Part shown: positions 43,260 to 51,475 of the stretch, in pieces
Numbering within the stretch: the stretch's first letter is position 1
Layout: each line of letters opens with the position of its first letter
Source: Inhella proteolytica
Lineage (GTDB): Bacteria; Pseudomonadota; Gammaproteobacteria; Burkholderiales; Burkholderiaceae_C
DNA: 64,000 nt
Assembly (NCBI RefSeq): GCF_016093275.1
Contig: NZ_JAEDAK010000004.1
Span: forward strand, 62,001-126,000
Direction of reading: 5' to 3'
Notes under the pieces: generated by a model
What the model was told of the DNA's origin: nothing
Databases searched by the model: none
Seen by the model: the letters and a program-made list of their open reading frames with translations, nothing else
Translations under genes and position numbers: made by a program

Positions 43260-44102
43260 ATGGACTGGGTGCACCGCTTCTTCCGCAGCGACGACGGCCT
43301 GCGCCTGCACGTCACGGACTGGCCCGGCCCGCGCGCCGATGCCCCCGTGCTGCTGTGCCTGCACGGCCTGACGCGCAACGGCCGCGACTTCGAGCGCCTG
43401 GCGGCGCACCTGTCCCCGCGCTTTCGCCTGCTCTGCCCGGACCAGCGCGGCCGCGGCCTCTCGGCGCACGACCCCGACCCGAGCCGCTACCGACCGGACC
43501 GCTACGTGGCCGACATGCTGACCCTGCTGGACCAGGCGGCGATCGCGCAGGTGCAGGTGATCGGCACCTCGCTGGGCGGGATGATGGGCGTGATGCTGGC
43601 CGCCATGCAGCCGCAGCGCATCCAGGCCCTGGTACTGAACGATGTGGGGCCGGTGCTGGAGCCCGCGGGCCTGGCGCGCATTGCCGGCTATGTCGGCCAC
43701 CAGGCCGCGGCCACCCACCTGGCCGAGGCGGCGGCGCGCACCGCCGCCGTGCAGGCCCCGGTGTTCCCGGACTTCGGGCCGCAGGACTGGCAGCGCATGG
43801 TGCTGGAAACGCACCGCATCGAGGACGGCCAGTGGCTGCCCGACTACGACCCCGCCATCGCCCAGGGCCTGGCCAGCGGCAGCGCGGTGCCACCGCTGTG
43901 GCCGCTGTTCGAAGCCGCGGCTGCCACGCCGATGCTGCTGCTGCGCGGGGCGGAGTCGGACCTGCTGAGCGCCGGCACGGTGGCGGAGATGCAGGCCCGG
44001 CTGCCGAAGCTGCAGGCCGTGGAGGTGCCGAGGCGCGGGCATGCGCCGACGCTGATGGAGCCGAAAGCCTTGCAGGCGCTGGAGGGCTTCCTGCGGGCTT
44101 GA
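43260..44102 (+). CDS. Alpha/beta hydrolase, second candidate oligomer esterase
   Basis: The product is 280 residues without a signal peptide. The triad is Ser in VIGTSLGGMMGV, Asp in LRGAESDLLSA and His in RRGHAPTLME; the oxyanion loop is LLCLHGLTRNGRDFERLA and CPDQRGRGLS follows. It is similar throughout to the hydrolase at 38770-39606, so the two are probably paralogues with different chain-length preference. It starts 8 bp after the receptor stop and shares its transcript. Confidence 0.82.
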   Translation: MDWVHRFFRSDDGLRLHVTDWPGPRADAPVLLCLHGLTRNGRDFERLAAHLSPRFRLLCPDQRGRGLSAHDPDPSRYRPDRYVADMLTLLDQAAIAQVQVIGTSLGGMMGVMLAAMQPQRIQALVLNDVGPVLEPAGLARIAGYVGHQAAATHLAEAAARTAAVQAPVFPDFGPQDWQRMVLETHRIEDGQWLPDYDPAIAQGLASGSAVPPLWPLFEAAAATPMLLLRGAESDLLSAGTVAEMQARLPKLQAVEVPRRGHAPTLMEPKALQALEGFLRA

Positions 44103-44119
44103 GGGAGCGGGAGCTCAGC

Positions 44120-44146
44120 GGGCCAGCACCGGCTGCCGGCTGGCCC
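44120..44146 (+). terminator. GC-rich hairpin after the receptor-hydrolase unit
   Basis: Arms GGGCCAGC and GCTGGCCC with an inner CCGG/CCGG pair form a strong stem 17 bases after the hydrolase stop. There is no T-run, so termination may be weak or Rho-assisted. Confidence 0.5.
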
Positions 44147-44291
44147 GAAGTCCGCCCCAACCCTCACTCGCGGCACCCGGACCGCGCTTCGTCGCATCGC
44201 CCTCGTCTGCACGGCAGCACCCTGCCTACATTGGCTCGCAGAGGCCCGGTCGGCGCCTCCTGCCCTTCCCCTTGACCATGGAGCCCTGCAC

Positions 44292-44756
44292 TTGAAGCCC
44301 TTGATGACCTTGGCCCTGGCCGCCTGCTGCGCCACCCCCGCTGCCTTTGCGGCCCCGCCCGCCGGCTTGATGAACCTGAGCTGCGACGCGGGCGCTGCGG
44401 CCGAGGGCGCTGAGGCCCCGAACCTGCACGGCTCTTGGGACTTTTTGATGGTGCCGCGCGGCACCCCCAGTTTCGGGCTGATGTCGATCGGCTTCGTCGG
44501 CGCCGAGTACGGCGGCTCGCTGATGCCGGCGCGCACGGCGCCGGTGGTGCTGCGCAAGATCAGCCTGGACGGCCACAAGATCCAGATGGTGGTGGCCTCG
44601 CGCGAGGGCGATGTGCTGTTCGACGGCAGCCTCTCCGCCAAGGGCGACTTCATGTGCGGCACCGTGACGTACCACGGCGGCGAGTCCTTCCCGATGGTGG
44701 CGCAGAAGCGGCCCTCCGGCTACGCCTCGCCCTCGCAAGCGCAGCGCCGCTCTTGA
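44292..44756 (+). CDS. Small secreted protein of unknown function
   Basis: The frame opens at TTG (44292) or ATG (44304); about 154 residues. The signal peptide MTLALAACCATPAAFA is convincing. The mature part has a pair of cysteines (LSCDAG and DFMCGT) and strands such as LHGSWDFLMV, SLMPARTAPVVLRKI and GKIQ-type HKIQMVVASREGDVLF, resembling a lipocalin-like or DUF-type beta barrel that I do not recognise. It is convergent with the endonuclease gene 44 bp downstream. Confidence 0.55.
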   Translation: MKPLMTLALAACCATPAAFAAPPAGLMNLSCDAGAAAEGAEAPNLHGSWDFLMVPRGTPSFGLMSIGFVGAEYGGSLMPARTAPVVLRKISLDGHKIQMVVASREGDVLFDGSLSAKGDFMCGTVTYHGGESFPMVAQKRPSGYASPSQAQRRS

Positions 44757-44799
44757 ACGGATGCGCAGGTGGCGGCCGCGGGGCCACCACCCGCCAGGC

Positions 44800-46266
44800 T
44801 CACGGGCAGCCTGCGCCGAACAGCTCTTCCACCCAGGCCGGGTAGTCCACAAACGGGTTGCGGTTGCCCTGACGCTCAACGATGCGCGCGTGGCGGCGGA
44901 TCTCGAAGGCGTCCACCGGGTCCTGGCGGTGCCAGGTCACGAGGGTGCAGCGCTTGCCCAGGAAGTTGCCGCTGGTGCCAGTGTTGTCGGCCAGTTCCAG
45001 ATTGGGCACGCCGGTGGCGTCGTTGCCCTCATAGCGGATCGCCATGTAGAACATCATGCGGGCGATGTCGCCCTTCACCGCGGCGCGCGGCTCGAAGCTG
45101 TCGGCGTCGGTCAGGTTGCCGGGGGCCTCACCGATGGCGCTGCCGCCCCAGTCGAAGTCCTTGTTGCCGCGCGTGCTGTTCACCGTCACATCGGCCGGGC
45201 GCAGGTGGTGGATGTCGGTGTGCGCCCACTGCGCCTCGTCGGGGAAGCCATGGCTCTTGGGCCACACGTGTTCCCGGTTCCAGGCATCGGGGTCGGAGTT
45301 GCCGGAAGCATTGAAGGTCTTGGCCTGCGAGCGGCCGGTGTACAGCAGGATGACGTTGGCGCTGTTGGCCGGGTCCTCGTCGGTGTACTTGATGGCGTCC
45401 CACACTTCCGTGTAGGTCTTGCGCTGGTGGCCCAGGGCGGCGTGCTGGTTCAGCGAGGTGCGCAGCGCCAGGCCGGTCTTGCCGATGGCCTGCACGTAGT
45501 AGGTGGCAAAGCCGTCCCAGGTGGCACCGGTACCCGGCGGCGGCGTGCTGGCCGCGGTGTACTGGGCCTTGATGCTGACGCCCGAGAAAGCCTGGTAGCC
45601 GTACAGCCCGATGTAGTAGCTGGTGGCCTGCGGCTGCGCCCAGCTGCAGGATTCGTTGTTGCCGTTGACGAGCGGGCGGCAGTCGTAGGCGGTGCTGCTG
45701 GGCTCGGCGCCGGCGCGCACATACAGATCGGCCGCGCCGGTGCCGCCGCTGCTGCTGATGACGAGGTTCGTGGCGCCGGCCGGCACGTCGATGCGGTAGC
45801 GCAGCCAGGCGCCGGCGGCGGCGCCCTGGCCGGTCAGCTCCACGCCGTTCTGCAGCGTCACCGTGGCGGGCGGGGTGCTGGCCGCCGTGTAGTTGGCCAC
45901 GAGGCTGGCGCCGCTGTAGCTGCTGTAAGCCAGCACGCGCACGTAGTAAGTGGCGGCGCTGGGGCTGGCGAAGCTGCAGGTCTCGGCGTTGGTGCTGCCG
46001 TTGGACAGGCAGTCGTAGCTGCTGGTGGTGGCCTGGGAGCCGCGGCGCACGTAGAGGTCGGCGTCGCCCGTGCCGCCGCTGAGCTTGAAGCTCAGGGCCG
46101 TGGCACCGGCCGGCACCACGAGGCTGAAGTCGCGCGTACTGCCCTTGGTGGCCGAGAGGTTGGTGACCGCCACGCCCTTGGTCAGCGCGGTCTGCGCCAG
46201 TGCCGGCGCCAGCGCGCCCAAGGTGAGCCCCAGGGCCAGGGCCCATTTCGAAACGATCAGCCGCAT
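44800..46266 (-). CDS. Secreted endonuclease I with two PPC domains
   Basis: The ATG at 46264-46266 gives 488 residues with a signal peptide (WALALGLTLGALAPALAQ); an upstream ATG at 46299 is less likely. Two pre-peptidase C-terminal (PPC) domains follow (about 30-125 and 135-230), each with a GGTGDADLYVR/GGTGAADLYVR block and a CSFASP/CSWAQP strand. About residues 250-488 are the endonuclease I fold with the metal-finger motif NREHVWPKSHG (about 328). It degrades DNA outside the cell, probably for nutrient use. PPC domains at the N-terminus of a nuclease are less common than at the C-terminus of proteases. Confidence 0.88.
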   Translation of the reverse strand: MRLIVSKWALALGLTLGALAPALAQTALTKGVAVTNLSATKGSTRDFSLVVPAGATALSFKLSGGTGDADLYVRRGSQATTSSYDCLSNGSTNAETCSFASPSAATYYVRVLAYSSYSGASLVANYTAASTPPATVTLQNGVELTGQGAAAGAWLRYRIDVPAGATNLVISSSGGTGAADLYVRAGAEPSSTAYDCRPLVNGNNESCSWAQPQATSYYIGLYGYQAFSGVSIKAQYTAASTPPPGTGATWDGFATYYVQAIGKTGLALRTSLNQHAALGHQRKTYTEVWDAIKYTDEDPANSANVILLYTGRSQAKTFNASGNSDPDAWNREHVWPKSHGFPDEAQWAHTDIHHLRPADVTVNSTRGNKDFDWGGSAIGEAPGNLTDADSFEPRAAVKGDIARMMFYMAIRYEGNDATGVPNLELADNTGTSGNFLGKRCTLVTWHRQDPVDAFEIRRHARIVERQGNRNPFVDYPAWVEELFGAGCP

Positions 46267-46404
46267 GTCATGCCTCGACTTTTTTGCGAAGCCGCGCACC
46301 TTAGCGAGGGGTCGTGACGTTTGGGTTACCGCGCCGCCACAACACGGGTTTTCACACCTCCTTTTAGAGGAAGGACCTTCCCCATCAGGTTTTCTCGGGC
46401 AGGT

Positions 46405-47535
46405 TTACACCGGGGGGCGCCCGAGCAGCCAGGCCTGCAGAAAAGGGTCCTCGACCTGCGGCGTGCCGCTGCGCGTCAGCACGCCGAGCTTGCGCAGGCG
46501 CTCCAGCGCCGCGCGCACCTTGCCCACGGTGGGGGCGGCACCCACGCCGGGCAGCTGGCCGAGCTGCTGGCGCGTGGCCTGGCCCAGCGGCGCCTGGCCG
46601 GCGGCCACGGCGCGCGCCAGGCCGCGCTCCAGCGGGCCCAGGGTGTCGATGAGTGCGCGCCAGCCGGCCACGTGGCGTTCATCGGCCAGGTACTTGGCAA
46701 AGCCCCGCTGCACATCGGTTTCGCCCTCGGCGGACATGGACTTGACGACGTCGCGCATCAGTGCCGGCTTGTGGCCCAGGCGCTCGAACAGCTGGCGCAA
46801 GTCGTCCAGCAGCGGCTTGCGGCCCTTGTGCACGCGGCCGTACTGCTCGGCCAGAGCCTTCAGGAATTCGTCGCCCAGGGCCGGGAAGTTCAGCACCTGG
46901 GCGAAGTGGTACATCGGCGCGCCGGCGGTGGCCAGCAACTGGGCCAGCGCGTCGGGCGAGGAGCCGGTGAGCACCGCGTGCACCTGCTGGCGGCGCTTGT
47001 GCAGCACCGCGCGCAAGCTGCCGGCCAGGGCCTCGGCGCTGGCGGCCGAGCCCTCGGCCAGGGCCTGCGCCTCGTCCAGCATCAGCAGGATGGGGCGGCC
47101 GGCGGCGGCGTGCAGGCGCTGGATCAGGGCGTCAAAGCGCAGCTCGGGCGCCTCGGGCAGCTTGCGGCGGCTGGGGGCCGCGCCCAGGTCCACACTCACG
47201 CCCAGGGCGCTGAGCTTGGTCACCGGCGTCTTGGCCAGCTTGCCGGCAGCCTGGGCGGGCACGCTGGCATCGTCCAGCGCCTCTTCCAGCGCGTGGTTGA
47301 TGGCGGCCAGCGGCGCCCCGCGCTGCAGCCACAGGTCGGCGTACACCGGCAGCCAGCCGCGCTCGCGTGCGGCCGGCGTCAGGTCCTGATCCAGGAACCA
47401 GGTCTTGCCCAGGCGCCGCGGCCCGAACAGCGCCAGCGGCCGGCCCGGCTGAGAGGCCAGCAGGCCGAGGTAGCTGGCGGCCAGCTCGGGGCGCTGGATG
47501 CTGACGGAATCGAAATCGGCCTTCATCGTGGCCAT
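46405..47535 (-). CDS. Orphan AAA-type (STAND-like) ATPase
   Basis: From the ATG at 47533-47535 the product is 376 residues; other in-frame ATGs lie at 47526 and 47562. The P-loop is LFGPRRLGKTWF (about 36-47), Walker B ILLMLDEAQAL, a sensor-1-like VHAVLTGSSPD follows and the C-terminal third (QLPGVGAAPTVGKVRAALERLRKLGVLTR) is a winged helix. This is the archaeal-type ATPase/MoxR-independent group linked to signalling or defence. No partner gene is evident. The 3' side faces the nuclease start. Confidence 0.75.
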   Translation of the reverse strand: MATMKADFDSVSIQRPELAASYLGLLASQPGRPLALFGPRRLGKTWFLDQDLTPAARERGWLPVYADLWLQRGAPLAAINHALEEALDDASVPAQAAGKLAKTPVTKLSALGVSVDLGAAPSRRKLPEAPELRFDALIQRLHAAAGRPILLMLDEAQALAEGSAASAEALAGSLRAVLHKRRQQVHAVLTGSSPDALAQLLATAGAPMYHFAQVLNFPALGDEFLKALAEQYGRVHKGRKPLLDDLRQLFERLGHKPALMRDVVKSMSAEGETDVQRGFAKYLADERHVAGWRALIDTLGPLERGLARAVAAGQAPLGQATRQQLGQLPGVGAAPTVGKVRAALERLRKLGVLTRSGTPQVEDPFLQAWLLGRPPV

Positions 47536-47601
47536 TGTGGCGGCTTGCTGCTGCAACAACAATTGCTGCTTTTATCGCAACGCGCGGCAAGGGAGTCACT
47601 C

Positions 47602-47758
47602 AGAGCCTGAGGGCCTTTCGGACGAGCCCGAAAGGCGCACCAAAACGGCCCGGATCGAGGCGCAAAGCGCAGCCATAGCTCGGGCTATGGCGAGCATTTG
47701 CAACGAAGAGCTGGGCCGTTTTGGCGTGCAAGGCTTGGGCAAAAGGCTTTCAGGCTCT
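47602..47758. repeat. Long hairpin element with CATAGC-N4-GCTATG core, copy 2
   Basis: The arms at 47602-47651 and 47713-47758 pair (AGAGCCTGAGGGCCTTT with AAAGGCTTTCAGGCTCT; CCAAAACGGCCC with GGGCCGTTTTGG). The core repeats that of 30061-30120: GGCGCAAAGC, CAGC, CATAGC-TCGG-GCTATG (47674-47689), GCGAGCAT and TGCAACG. The right arm ends beside the arsA stop codon. Confidence 0.72.
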
Positions 47759-49536
47759 CAGACCAAGGCCTGCAGCGCCGCCACGCCCACCGGCGGCCGC
47801 GCCTGCCAGGGCAGCAAATGGCAGCGCCGCGCCAGGCCCTGGCGCACGCGCTCGATCTGCCGCGCCTCGCCCTGCAAGCGTGCGCGCAGCAGCGGGTCCT
47901 GCGTGCCGGTGGCCAGCAGGCTGCGGTTGATGACCCAGGCAAAGGGCTCGATGCCGGCGCGGCGCAGATCGTCCTGCAGCGCCGCGGCTTCGGACACCGG
48001 CGTGGGCTCGGGCAGGGCCACCAGCAGCACGCGCGTGTAGTCGGCGTCCTGCAGGCGCATCAAGGGGGTGACGATCTTGGCCGAGCCGCCCAGCTCGCGC
48101 GCCATCTGGCGGTGGTAGGCGCCAGTGGCGTCCATCAGCAGCAGGGTGTGCCCGGTGGGCGCGGTGTCCAGCACCACGAAGGCCGAACGCGCCTGCGCCA
48201 CGGTGCGCGAGAAGGCATGGAACACAGCCACTTCCTCGGTGCAGGGCGATTGCAGGTCCTCGCGCAACAGGGCGCGGCCGGCCTCGTCCAGGTCCTTGCC
48301 GCGGTGGGCCATCACCTTGTCGATGTACTGCGCGGTCTCGGCCTGCGGGTCGATGCGGCTCAGGCTCAGGTGCGGCAGCTCGCCACCCAGGGTCGCAGCC
48401 AGGTGCGCCGCGGGGTCGGTGGTGCTCAGGTGCACGGTGTGGCCGCGCTGCGCCAGGCCCACGGCCACGGCGGCGGCCACCGTGGTCTTGCCCACGCCGC
48501 CCTTGCCCATCACCATCACCAGGCCATGGTTCTGGCGGGCCAGTTCGTCCACCAGCGCGGCCAGGCCGGGCAGTTCGGCAGATGGCAGGGCCGCGGCTGG
48601 CGCCGGGATGGCTTCCGCCGGGCGCAGCAGGGCGCGCAGCGCGGCCAGGCCCAGCATGTCGAAGGCGCGCAGCGGCACCTCGCTGCGCGGCAACGCCGCC
48701 AGCGCGGGGGCGCAGCCGGCCAGCGCGGCCTCGCCCTGGGCCTGCAGGGCCTGGGCGGTGGCGTCGTCGGCAGCGCTGGCGCGGAACACGGCGTTGACGA
48801 TCAGGCGCTGGTTGCGCAGGCCCAGCTGCAGCAGCTCCTGCTGCGTGCGCGCGGCCTCGCGCAGAGCGGCGGCATCGGCACGCGCCACCAGCACCAGGGT
48901 GGTCTGGCTGGCGTCGGAAAGGGCAGCCAGGCCGGCCTTGAAGCGCTGCTCCTGCATCTTCAAACCCGAGTGCGGGCCCAGGCAGGAGGCGCCGCGGTCA
49001 TTGCCCTCCAGAAAGCCCGCCCAGGCCTTGGGCAGGCTGAGCAGGCGCAGGGTGTGGCCGGTGGGCGCGGTGTCGAACACCACATGGTCATAAGCGGCGG
49101 CGTCGCCCGCCAGCAGGCCGACGAACTCGTCGAACGCGGCGATCTCGGTGGTGCAGGCGCCCGAGAGCTGCTCGCGCACCTGCTCGCGCTGGCGTTCGCG
49201 CTCGGCCGCCGGGCCCTGCGGGTCAAGCTGCGCGAGCACGCGCTGGCGGTAGGCCTCGGCGGCGGCTTCGGGGTCGATGTTGAGCGCCCAGAGCCCCGGT
49301 GCGCCGGGGATGGCGCGCGGCTGGTGAGTAAGCGGCTGCTCCAGCATCTCGTCCAGATTGGAGGCCGGGTCGGTGCTGACCAGCAGCACGCGCCGGCCCG
49401 CATCCGCCAGGCCCAGGGCCACGGCACAGGCCAGCGAGGTCTTGCCCACGCCGCCCTTGCCGGTGAAGAACAGGAAGCGGGTGGCCCAGCGGGGCAGCTC
49501 GGCCTGGAGATCGGCAGGGGTGGCGTCGGTTTTCAT
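47758..49536 (-). CDS. arsA: Arsenical pump-driving ATPase ArsA (tandem form)
   Basis: The product is 592 residues with two ATPase halves, each with GKGGVGKT (about 26-33 and 344-351) and the DTAPTGHT signature. The metalloid-site cysteines of E. coli ArsA have counterparts in GACTTEIAAFDEF (Cys113 position) and SPCTEEVAVF (Cys422 position), which supports arsenite or antimonite binding rather than a tail-anchored protein role. ArsA normally energises the ArsB channel, but no arsB or arsD is seen here. It is divergent from the arsR operon and shares the control region at 49591-49636. Confidence 0.9.
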   Translation of the reverse strand: MKTDATPADLQAELPRWATRFLFFTGKGGVGKTSLACAVALGLADAGRRVLLVSTDPASNLDEMLEQPLTHQPRAIPGAPGLWALNIDPEAAAEAYRQRVLAQLDPQGPAAERERQREQVREQLSGACTTEIAAFDEFVGLLAGDAAAYDHVVFDTAPTGHTLRLLSLPKAWAGFLEGNDRGASCLGPHSGLKMQEQRFKAGLAALSDASQTTLVLVARADAAALREAARTQQELLQLGLRNQRLIVNAVFRASAADDATAQALQAQGEAALAGCAPALAALPRSEVPLRAFDMLGLAALRALLRPAEAIPAPAAALPSAELPGLAALVDELARQNHGLVMVMGKGGVGKTTVAAAVAVGLAQRGHTVHLSTTDPAAHLAATLGGELPHLSLSRIDPQAETAQYIDKVMAHRGKDLDEAGRALLREDLQSPCTEEVAVFHAFSRTVAQARSAFVVLDTAPTGHTLLLMDATGAYHRQMARELGGSAKIVTPLMRLQDADYTRVLLVALPEPTPVSEAAALQDDLRRAGIEPFAWVINRSLLATGTQDPLLRARLQGEARQIERVRQGLARRCHLLPWQARPPVGVAALQALV

Positions 49537-49590
49537 CCGCCCAGTGTGCGCGGCTCCCCACCCGCGCGGCCTTGATCTGCCTCAGCGGGC

Positions 49591-49618
49591 TTGACGGTTT
49601 CGATTCGCCTGCTACATT
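49591..49618 (+). promoter_or_regulatory. Sigma-70-type promoter of the arsR operon
   Basis: The -35 TTGACG (49591-49596) and the -10 TACATT (49613-49618) are 16 bases apart. The operator dyad begins two bases after the -10, so a bound repressor would block polymerase. Confidence 0.65.
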
Positions 49619-49620
49619 TC

Positions 49621-49636
49621 TTCGTAATTCGACGAA
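49621..49636. promoter_or_regulatory. ArsR operator, site 1
   Basis: Dyad TTCGT-AATTCG-ACGAA sits between the promoter and the arsR start codon (49663). The same arms with the same 6-base spacing recur at 50007-50024, which identifies it as a repressor site. Confidence 0.75.
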
Positions 49637-49662
49637 CACCGCAGAAACCCGCACCACCCGCC

Positions 49663-49983
49663 ATGGCCAAAGCCTGCGCCCCCGCTTCCTGCGCCCCCTC
49701 GCGCGCCGCCACCGACCTGGACGAAGCCGAGCTGGCCAGCCTGTGCAAGGCCCTGGCCCACCCGGCACGCGTGCAGCTGCTGCGCCACCTGGCGCACATC
49801 GACTCCTGCTACTTCGGCAACCTGTCCGACCTCACCGGCCTGGCGCCCTCCACCACCTCGCAGCACGTCAAGGTGTTGAAGGAGGCGGGGCTGATCGTTG
49901 GTTCATCGGAAGAGCAACGCACCTGCTACTGCGTCAACCCCGAACGCCTGGCGCTGCTCAAGCGCTGGGTCCAGGCCCTGTGA
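49663..49983 (+). CDS. arsR: ArsR-family arsenic-responsive repressor
   Basis: The product is 106 residues. The HTH is in KALAHPARVQLLRHLAH, LSDLTGLAPSTTSQHVKVLKEAGLIVG. Cysteines at 5, 10, 28, 49, 88 and 90 are available for As(III); the pairs C5/C10 and C88/C90 do not match the classic CVCDLC site and point to a variant sensor. It lies between two operator copies and heads the arsR-flavoprotein-MFS unit, so autoregulation with release by arsenite is expected. Confidence 0.9.
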   Translation: MAKACAPASCAPSRAATDLDEAELASLCKALAHPARVQLLRHLAHIDSCYFGNLSDLTGLAPSTTSQHVKVLKEAGLIVGSSEEQRTCYCVNPERLALLKRWVQAL

Positions 49984-50006
49984 GGGGCCTGTTTTTTTAC
50001 CCTCAT

Positions 50007-50024
50007 ATTCGTTATTCGACGAAT
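50007..50024. promoter_or_regulatory. ArsR operator, site 2
   Basis: Dyad ATTCGT-TATTCG-ACGAAT lies just before the ribosome site (AAGGAG, 50028-50033) of the flavoprotein gene. It may regulate an internal promoter or create a roadblock within the transcript. Confidence 0.7.
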
Positions 50025-50041
50025 TACTAAGGAGCCCCACC

Positions 50042-51475
50042 ATGCACCCCACGCCCTCTACCGCCCTTCCGGTCGCCGTCATCGGCGCCGGCCCCGTCGG
50101 GCTGGCTGCCGCCGCCCATCTGCTGCAGCGCGGCCTGCCCGTGCAGGTGTTCGAAGCCGGCAGCAGCCCCGCCGCGCACCTGCAGGGCTACGGCCATGTG
50201 CGCCTGTTCTCGCCCTGGCGCTTCAACATCGACCGCGCCGCCCGCGCCCTGCTGCAGCGCGAGGGCTGGCAACCCCCGGCGGATGAAGGCGCGCTGCCCA
50301 CCGCCGCCGAGCTGCGCGAGCAGTACCTGCTGCCGCTGGCGCACAGCGAGGCGCTGCGCCAGCGGGTGCAGTACGGCGCCCGCGTGCTGGCCATCAGCCG
50401 CCGCGGCGTCGACAAGGTCAAGACCCGCGGCCGCGAGCAGGCGCCCTTCGTGCTGCAGTGGCAGGGCGCGGAGGGCGTGCAGGAGTTCGAGGCCCGCGCC
50501 GTCATCGACGCCAGCGGCACCTGGGGCCAGCCCAACCCGCTGGGCGCCCACGGCCTGCCGGTGCCGGGTGAACGCGAGCAGGCCGCGCAGATCCAGTACG
50601 GCATGCCCGACATCCTGGGCGCCGAGCGCGGCCGCTACGCCGGCCGGCGCGTGCTGGTGGTGGGCGCCGGGCATTCGGCGGCCGGCAACCTCATCGCCCT
50701 GGCCCAGCTGGCCGAGGAGGTGCCCGGCACCGCCATCGTCTGGGCCGTGCGCGGGCAGGACCTGCGCCGCCTGTTCGGCGGCGGCAGCAAGGACGGCCTG
50801 CCGGCACGCGGCGCGCTGGGCGAGCGCCTGCGCGCCCTCACCGAGGCCGGCCGCCTGGAGCTGCACACCGGCTTCGCCATCGGGCGCATCAGCCCAGACG
50901 AAGCCGGCCGCCTGCAGGTGCACAGCGCGCACGATGCGCGCCGCATCGAGGGCATCGAGCAGATCGTCGCCGCCACCGGCGCGCGCCCGAACCTGGAGCT
51001 GGCGCGCGAACTGCGGATGCGCCTGGACCCCTGGCTGGAAAGCACCGAGGCCCTGGCCCCGCTGATCGACCCCAACGAGCACAGCTGCGGTACCGTGCGC
51101 CCGCATGGCCACCGCGAGCTGCAGCACCCCGAAGCGGGCTTCTACGCCATCGGCGCCAAGAGCTATGGCCGCGCGCCCAACTTCCTGATGGCCACTGGTT
51201 ACGAGCAGGCGCGCTCGGTGGCCGCCGCATTGGTGGGCGACTGGGCCGCCGCCGACGACGTGCAGCTGGAGCTGCCCGAAACCGGCGTGTGCTCGGTGGA
51301 CTTCGCTGCCGCAGCGGACCAAGCCCCGGGCGGCGCCTGCTGCGGCGGCCCGCCGGTGCAAAACGCCAGCGCCTGCTGCGTCAAGGATGAAGACGCCAAG
51401 GCCGCCGGCGCCACGGGCTGCGGCTGCGGCCCCGCCGTGGCCCGGCCCAAGGCCACCAGCGCCTGCTGTGGCTGA
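50042..51475 (+). CDS. NAD(P)/FAD flavoprotein with Cys-rich tail, arsenic-cluster type (ArsO-like)
   Basis: The product is 477 residues. An N-terminal dinucleotide fold VAVIGAGPVGLAAAAHLL (about 11-28), a second VLVVGAGHSAAGNLIAL and a late ATGARPNLEL site place it with flavin-containing monooxygenases and ArsO proteins. After about residue 425 comes a cysteine-rich tail with ACCGG, SACCVKDED, GCGCG and a terminal SACCG, which could bind As(III) and hand it to the enzyme or the pump. The reaction is not established; oxidation of a trivalent arsenical is possible. The MFS gene starts within its last codons. Confidence 0.8.
   Translation: MHPTPSTALPVAVIGAGPVGLAAAAHLLQRGLPVQVFEAGSSPAAHLQGYGHVRLFSPWRFNIDRAARALLQREGWQPPADEGALPTAAELREQYLLPLAHSEALRQRVQYGARVLAISRRGVDKVKTRGREQAPFVLQWQGAEGVQEFEARAVIDASGTWGQPNPLGAHGLPVPGEREQAAQIQYGMPDILGAERGRYAGRRVLVVGAGHSAAGNLIALAQLAEEVPGTAIVWAVRGQDLRRLFGGGSKDGLPARGALGERLRALTEAGRLELHTGFAIGRISPDEAGRLQVHSAHDARRIEGIEQIVAATGARPNLELARELRMRLDPWLESTEALAPLIDPNEHSCGTVRPHGHRELQHPEAGFYAIGAKSYGRAPNFLMATGYEQARSVAAALVGDWAAADDVQLELPETGVCSVDFAAAADQAPGGACCGGPPVQNASACCVKDEDAKAAGATGCGCGPAVARPKATSACCG

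Noticed and set aside
47698-49575. Long + strand frame opposite arsA
   Set aside because: It has Gln/His/Gly-rich low-complexity composition without motifs, and the minus strand carries two full ATPase halves.
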